A DNA stretch of 9,249 bases from Methanoregulaceae archaeon. Its GTDB lineage: Archaea; Halobacteriota; Methanomicrobia; Methanomicrobiales; Methanospirillaceae. The translations under genes and the position numbers were made by a program. Positions within the stretch are counted from its first letter, which is position 1, and each line of letters starts with the position of its first letter. The stretch spans positions 1 through 9,249 of the forward strand of contig JACTVF010000076.1 of the NCBI GenBank assembly GCA_019695435.1. Reading direction: 5' to 3'. The notes below the pieces were generated by a model. The model was given only the letters and a program-made list of their open reading frames with translations, was not told where the DNA came from and searched no databases. Shown here one piece after another: positions 5,847-9,249 of the stretch.

Positions 5847-6407
5847 ATGGCGGATCAGGAAACATTTCCCTGCCAGATTTGCGGGATACAGAAGAGGAAA
5901 AACGATCTTGTGCCCGCGGAGTCGATTCCTGCATCGATCGTTGATATCATCACAAAGGAACATCGGGAGTGGTCACCAGAAGGATACATCTGTCAGGCTG
6001 ATCTCAACCGGTTCAGAATACAGTATGTCCGGGATGTAGTGGAGAAGGGAAAAAATGAGTATGTCCCGCTCGAAGGAACCGTCAATAATGGCATGACAGT
6101 GGAGGACCATCTCCCTGAAAATGACAATGTCGGATATGAAAAGGGGCTGACCTTTGGCGAACATATCGCCGACGCACTCGCTAGTTTTGCCGGGAGCTGG
6201 ATATTTCTCGGGGTTTTTGCCGGCATGCTTTTCCTATGGGTCGTCCTGAACTCCTTTATTTTACTATCCAGGCCATTCGATCCCTATCCCTATATCCTGC
6301 TTAACCTCGTCCTCTCAATAATTGCTGCGATCCAGGCTCCCGTCATTATCATGAGCCAGCACCGCCAGGCGGTGAGAGACCGTCTCCATGCCGAGCATGA
6401 TTTCTAG
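5847..6407 (+). CDS. DUF1003 family membrane protein, ended by an in-frame amber codon
   Basis: This 186-residue protein of the DUF1003 family (function unknown) has a cytosolic N-terminal domain with a probable zinc-binding CQIC (C9, C12) and C49 in EGYICQADLNR. Next come the family core TFGEHIADALASFAGSW at 102-118, one transmembrane helix at about 118-140, FDPYPYILLNLVLS at 144-157, and a second helix at about 147-170 ending AIQAPVIIMSQHRQAVRDR. DUF1003 proteins usually continue into a helical tail (pattern: E-I, then LHxKxDxLL, then LLEIQxIQLEL). Here the codon at 6405-6407 is TAG, and the missing tail follows in the same frame (next entry). The start is ATG 5847 with AGAGG at 5834-5838. 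The tandem 35-bp repeats lie just upstream and may carry its promoter. The protein may be truncated, read through, or split. Confidence 0.88.
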   Translation: MADQETFPCQICGIQKRKNDLVPAESIPASIVDIITKEHREWSPEGYICQADLNRFRIQYVRDVVEKGKNEYVPLEGTVNNGMTVEDHLPENDNVGYEKGLTFGEHIADALASFAGSWIFLGVFAGMLFLWVVLNSFILLSRPFDPYPYILLNLVLSIIAAIQAPVIIMSQHRQAVRDRLHAEHDF

Positions 6408-6548
6408 GTGAGTATGCATACGGACTCCGAAATTCACCGGCTCCATAAAAAAATTGATTATCTTGTGACGAATCAGGGACAAAAACTCCTGGAAATCCAG
6501 AATATCCAGCTCGAACTTATCGAAGAACTCATTCGCAAAACGTCCTGA
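6408..6548 (+). pseudogene. C-terminal coiled-coil tail of the DUF1003 gene after the in-frame TAG
   Basis: Directly after TAG 6405-6407, with no frame change, 46 codons run to TGA 6546-6548: VSMHTDSEIHRLHKKIDYLV, then TNQGQKLLEIQNIQLELIEE, then LIRKTS. This matches the helical tail typical of DUF1003 proteins. The whole frame 5847-6548 is 234 codons, close to the usual family length. Substituting Glu (GAG) for the TAG restores the family pattern DYEV at that point (here DF-stop-V). Separate translation is conceivable from GTG 6408 or ATG 6414, but the only ribosome binding site, GGTGAG at 6407-6412, is too close to both. Confidence 0.65.
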
Positions 6549-6686
6549 GGGTCTGGCGAATCGACATGGAGAGTGCCGCAATTAATGTACGTTTTGTTCC
6601 TCGATATGATTTCAGGGCTGCATGGCATTTTCCCAAATGCTCTGCCGAGGCCGCCCTGGCCAGTCTTTCTCCGGACCGGTGCAGGA

Positions 6687-6717
6687 GGGGAGCATCCCCC
6701 TTTTCGCCAAGTTTTTT
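6687..6717 (+). terminator. Hairpin plus T runs, terminator of the DUF1003 transcript
   Basis: A GC-rich stem, GGGGA (6687-6691) and TCCCC (6695-6699) around a 3-base loop, is followed on the plus strand by four T (6701-6704) and then six T (6712-6717). It lies between the DUF1003 gene and the convergent C39-like gene, where a plus-strand terminator is expected. Positions 6549-6686 hold nothing else that I can recognise. Confidence 0.45.
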
Positions 6718-6748
6718 CTGTATGGGACCGATCCGGGTTCCTCCGGGG

Positions 6749-7453
6749 TTAATCCACGTGTGTACACGCCGCGTATGCTGCCGGCTCACTGCCACGGATA
6801 ATGATACCTGCGTGGTATAACACGGTCGAGTTTTTACCAAACGGGGATGTCCCCTCGTAATCATGCCAGCGCGAGAGAAATTCCTGCCTTGGGATCACTC
6901 CACGTGTTCCAAGAAGAGCCGGGTCCTCGAAATAGACGTTATCTTTGTCCAAGCCGATCACGACCATGTAGTGACCATCCTCCCAGATATCATTCCACGA
7001 GAGATTTGCTTCTCCCGGAACCCGCCAGGCCTGGCATGCGATGATCACCGGAATCCTGTCAGCATTGAGTTGTTCAAGGTCTGCCAGGGAGAGGTTCGTC
7101 CGCAGTTCGGCCTGCAGGCCATGAGCCCGGGCCACGCGGACGAGGGCCTCCGGGGGTGTGCCAGATTCTTCGGTAGTGTTCAGCTCCTGTATGAGCGTGC
7201 CCTCCCGCTCGTCGATTCCCCAGTAATTAAAAACGGCCTGCAGGGATGCTGCCCCGCAGGAATATGACTGGCTCTGCCGGACATCCGGGACCTGTGTCAG
7301 GAGGCCGGGGGGAGATGGGGTGAGCTGGCCCGCGTTTCCCCCCATGTGTTTACCCGCTGATGGGGTTTGAACGCAGCCAGTACAAACGAAGAAGCCCGCA
7401 ACGAACAGGCAGATCATGAGACAAACGGGGAAGTTCCTGTGCACTTCTGACAC
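6749..7453 (-). CDS. C39-like cysteine peptidase lipoprotein
   Basis: This 234-residue exported protein has an N-terminal hydrophobic segment (residues 8-25) and a lipobox VCTGC with lipidated C27, so it is probably tethered to the outer face of the membrane. Its catalytic domain is of the C39-like (papain-fold) type: oxyanion-hole Q60 and nucleophile C66 in RQSQSYSCGAASLQAVFNYW, H161 in DGHYMVVIGLD, and D177 in FEDP. All three catalytic positions are present. In bacteria true C39 domains cleave Gly-Gly leader peptides within transporters; this one is free-standing and extracellular, with no transporter nearby, so general peptidase or processing activity is more likely. The start is GTG 7453; a second in-frame GTG at 7444 would also keep the signal sequence. 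Neither has a clear ribosome binding site, consistent with a near-leaderless transcript from the TATA box at 7482-7493. Confidence 0.88.
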   Translation of the reverse strand: MSEVHRNFPVCLMICLFVAGFFVCTGCVQTPSAGKHMGGNAGQLTPSPPGLLTQVPDVRQSQSYSCGAASLQAVFNYWGIDEREGTLIQELNTTEESGTPPEALVRVARAHGLQAELRTNLSLADLEQLNADRIPVIIACQAWRVPGEANLSWNDIWEDGHYMVVIGLDKDNVYFEDPALLGTRGVIPRQEFLSRWHDYEGTSPFGKNSTVLYHAGIIIRGSEPAAYAACTHVD

Positions 7454-7481
7454 CCGGATTATCTAAACATCTCCGGTTACC

Positions 7482-7493
7482 ATTTATATATTT
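7482..7493 (-). promoter_or_regulatory. TATA box for the C39-like gene
   Basis: The minus strand reads TAAATATATAAATGG around this position, a very good archaeal box. Its centre at about 7487 predicts a transcript start near 7461, only a few bases before GTG 7453, so the mRNA may be almost leaderless. Confidence 0.6.
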
Positions 7494-7573
7494 ACCCGGT
7501 TATGGTCCTGATACGTTGACGGGACTCCGGGAAGAGAATCAGAGATCCTGACAATTTCCACTATGGAATGATT

Positions 7574-7609
7574 TGCAGGAATTATCCCAATTCCTGAAGT
7601 TTTATCAGA
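7574..7609 (+). repeat. Third copy of the 35-bp repeat
   Basis: The sequence from TGCAGGAATTATCCCAA at 7574 to TTTATCAG matches the left tandem copy (5738-5772, TGCAGGAATTATCCCAA to TTATCAG) apart from small insertions, deletions and substitutions. It has the same orientation and again lies just upstream of a plus-strand gene, ending about 15 bases before that gene's TATA box. Confidence 0.7.
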
Positions 7610-7618
7610 ATCGTATTT

Positions 7619-7634
7619 CGCAAAACATATAAAT
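7619..7634 (+). promoter_or_regulatory. BRE/TATA promoter of the surface-protein gene
   Basis: CGCAAAACATATAAAT combines a purine-rich BRE-like element (CGCAAAA) with the TATA box CATATAAAT. The box centre near 7630 predicts transcription start at about 7655, essentially at GTG 7656, so the mRNA is probably leaderless; there is no good Shine-Dalgarno sequence. Confidence 0.6.
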
Positions 7635-7655
7635 CCATATAGCTTCTGGATTCCT

Positions 7656-9249
7656 GTGAAATCGGGCACCGGGATTTTTCTGTTTCTCATCATCCTTTGC
7701 CTGATTCCGGCAGCTCACGCAGTGAATAATCTCGTCATCACCCAGCCGAGCGCGAACGAGACAACATTTGCTGAGATGCGGGATTTCTATGTCTATGGCA
7801 TCTTCCCGAACTCCCCGCTTGGGACCCCGGGCAACGTGGAGATTGAACTATTCCATAGATCTTCCTGCACATTTTCTTCGCCCGTGAGCTGCACCGGAAG
7901 CCCCCTGCGCCAGATTCAGAGTAATGTCGATCCGATTTACGGTACTACAAACCAGAGTTGCCTTAATCTTACCTTTGTCAACGGTGTCTCGGTAAAAGGG
8001 GGGTATGTCCCGGATATTGTGGAGAACCCGGACGGGAGTAACTTTACCGATCCCAACAACAAAGTCGTGGTAACGGACCGGTATTATGCTGGTCTTGTCC
8101 TCGGGGGCGTCAATAAAACTTACAACACGACCTACAAAGACAGTTCCGGGACACCCCTCCAGGATCTGATCGCCGGCGATTATACAATTCTTGTGATCGG
8201 TCTTGACCGTTCACTCGCCGGTCAGGTTGTTGCAGAGAATATCTCGTTTGGCATCACCAATACCGCACTTGGCACGAACCGACCTCCTGACAACAAGAAT
8301 GCCCGTGTCAATTATGCCATCCAGCATAACCTCCGGACGTACTTCGATTCGTTTCCCGGTTATTTCTCGGATGGCGGGAGCAACTGGTCTAATTTCGTTG
8401 TACGGGCGTACGCCAACAACGGGATTGAAGTAGTAAACGACCTCAGCGGGACGACCCTTGATACAATTGCCGTCGCCAATAACACAATGTTTATGTATAA
8501 CATTAATTCCGCCAGTACCACGTACTCGGTCGAACTGGCCCCGATCCTGCGGTACAACCTCCAGGATTCGGCGAATACGACATTCCTCTATTACAGTAAC
8601 GGTGAACCCTTCCTGACCTATAACGACACGACCGGAACCCCCCGTAATGTCGCGTCCATGATCATACCCTTCACCGGCACAAACCGGCTCGCGCTCACCC
8701 GGGTCGAGGTCCGTGCCCTGCCCTCCTCGAGCTATGAGAATCTCTATGACCCAAATGATGCTGCACAAAAGACGGTTTACACCGACTTGTCTGGTGGCGT
8801 CACCCTTAACCAGCGACAGGAGTTTATTGTTTTCGGGGTCACAAAGCCCATCGCATCGACAGTGGGGGGAACCTCGTATCCGTACTGGTATACAATCGGA
8901 AACCGGACCTCCCAGATTGCCTATACCATTACGAATTCAAATGGCGGAACGGTCCTCACAGCGTCCCATGACGTCAATCTCTCCCGGTACTACTCACCCG
9001 GGAGCACGACGCGGTATAACTCGCTCTTTGAGTTCGGGTCCGAATTTTCCACTCTTACGGCTCCCGGTACATACCACGTCAGTCTTGTCGGAAAGGATAT
9101 GTTTGGGAATACCGTCCCGGGAACATCAGCCTCATTTAGCGTGACCGTACTTCCCACGCCGGTCCCTCCTGAGGGTGGCGGTCCCGATGCAGCGGATTCC
9201 GGGAGAGGGAGTTCCTATGGGGCGACCTCTCCCGGTGCCCCGGCCGGCC
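7656..9249 (+). CDS. Exported sequon-rich surface protein, 3' end beyond the window (partial)
   Basis: The plus strand is open from GTG 7656 to the right edge, 531 codons without a stop. The N-terminus MKSGTGIFLFLIILCLIPAA followed by HA is a textbook signal peptide with cleavage expected after A22. The mature part is beta-strand-like and rich in Asn, Thr, Ser and Tyr, with many N-glycosylation sequons (for example NET, NLT, NFT, NKT, NIS, NWS, NDT, NRT). Its three cysteines, apart from the one in the signal peptide, cluster in residues 69-110. The last 150 or so residues include an immunoglobulin-like strand pattern (APGTYHVSLVGKDMFGNTV), then a Pro-rich hinge LPTPVPPEGG and a linker (508-531) nearly identical to that before the PGF-pre-PGF domain of the C1A protease. 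The missing end therefore probably encodes a PGF-pre-PGF domain and membrane anchor. An S-layer-associated or adhesin-like role is an inference; I do not recognise the N-terminal domain. Confidence 0.85.
   Translation, partial: MKSGTGIFLFLIILCLIPAAHAVNNLVITQPSANETTFAEMRDFYVYGIFPNSPLGTPGNVEIELFHRSSCTFSSPVSCTGSPLRQIQSNVDPIYGTTNQSCLNLTFVNGVSVKGGYVPDIVENPDGSNFTDPNNKVVVTDRYYAGLVLGGVNKTYNTTYKDSSGTPLQDLIAGDYTILVIGLDRSLAGQVVAENISFGITNTALGTNRPPDNKNARVNYAIQHNLRTYFDSFPGYFSDGGSNWSNFVVRAYANNGIEVVNDLSGTTLDTIAVANNTMFMYNINSASTTYSVELAPILRYNLQDSANTTFLYYSNGEPFLTYNDTTGTPRNVASMIIPFTGTNRLALTRVEVRALPSSSYENLYDPNDAAQKTVYTDLSGGVTLNQRQEFIVFGVTKPIASTVGGTSYPYWYTIGNRTSQIAYTITNSNGGTVLTASHDVNLSRYYSPGSTTRYNSLFEFGSEFSTLTAPGTYHVSLVGKDMFGNTVPGTSASFSVTVLPTPVPPEGGGPDAADSGRGSSYGATSPGAPAG
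9177..9249 (+). repeat. 73-bp inverted repeat, right copy (linker of the surface protein)
   Basis: This matches the reverse complement of 3628-3700 with one mismatch and reaches the last base of the window, so the true repeat may be longer. In frame it encodes GGPDAADSGRGSSYG and then ATSPGAPAG. Just outside it, CCTCCT is also shared by both genes, after which they diverge. Confidence 0.95.

Noticed and set aside
6529..6864. A 111-codon minus-strand frame in the gap after the C39-like gene.
   Set aside because: It is low in plausible protein features and overlaps both the end of the C39-like gene and the DUF1003 tail. The plus-strand frame at 6566-6820 is equally unconvincing.
5743..7609. 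A compact transposon bounded by the 35-bp repeats.
   Set aside because: The repeats are direct, not inverted, no transposase is present, and joining across copy C does not restore the lipoprotein signal peptide.
8211..8768. A 185-codon minus-strand open frame opposite the surface-protein gene.
   Set aside because: The plus strand carries a signal peptide, promoter and continuous frame to the window edge; the minus frame has no promoter or recognisable domain.
8713..9144. A 143-codon plus-strand frame overlapping the surface-protein gene.
   Set aside because: It is in another frame within a clearly coding region and reads as Pro/Ser/Arg-rich shadow sequence.

Overview
The window reads as a moderately GC-rich archaeal chromosome segment, most likely from a methanogen of the order Methanomicrobiales (Methanoregula-like). 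That placement is an inference. It rests on a nitrogenase-like D/H gene pair of the kind methanogens carry, on exported proteins with IPT/TIG and PGF-pre-PGF type domains and Thr-rich membrane anchors, on archaeal TATA boxes (for example at 7482-7493 and 7625-7634) and on simple poly-T termination signals. No rRNA, tRNA, CRISPR array or complete insertion sequence was seen.

Layout. (1) Positions 1-2258 hold a tight plus-strand operon: the last codons of an upstream gene, a nitrogenase component-1-like (NflD/CfbD-type) protein, and a NifH-like ATPase (CfbC-type) that starts 7 bases after it. Together these form a reductase of the nitrogenase superfamily; F430 biosynthesis (Ni-sirohydrochlorin a,c-diamide reduction) is the known role of such pairs in methanogens, but an uncharacterised group IV paralogue is equally possible. 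(2) Positions 2259-2914 hold no intact gene, only a decayed fragment of a phage-type DNA adenine methyltransferase. (3) Positions 2915-5032 on the minus strand encode a large exported papain-like (C1A) cysteine protease with a TIG domain, a PGF-pre-PGF domain and a C-terminal membrane anchor. (4) Positions 5033-5846 are a broken region: a promoter with a palindrome, a 45-codon remnant, a small lipoprotein gene that has lost its signal peptide, and two tandem copies of a 35-bp repeat. (5) Positions 5847-6548 encode a DUF1003 membrane protein interrupted by an in-frame amber codon. (6) Positions 6749-7453 on the minus strand encode a C39-like cysteine protease lipoprotein. (7) Position 7656 to the right edge is a long plus-strand open frame for an exported, sequon-rich surface protein that runs off the window.

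From about 2.9 kb onward the window is mainly an envelope/surface locus: two unrelated exported cysteine proteases, two lipoproteins (one broken), one membrane protein and one adhesin-like protein. The most interesting structure is a 73-bp, 72/73-identical inverted repeat. It encodes the same linker inside the C1A protease gene (3628-3700) and at the end of the surface-protein gene (9177-9249). The two genes are transcribed outward, so recombination across this repeat would invert about 5.5 kb and exchange their N-terminal ectodomains between two C-terminal anchors. Other points of interest are the in-frame amber in DUF1003, the 35-bp repeats, and the lipoprotein cut off exactly at its lipobox beside such a repeat.
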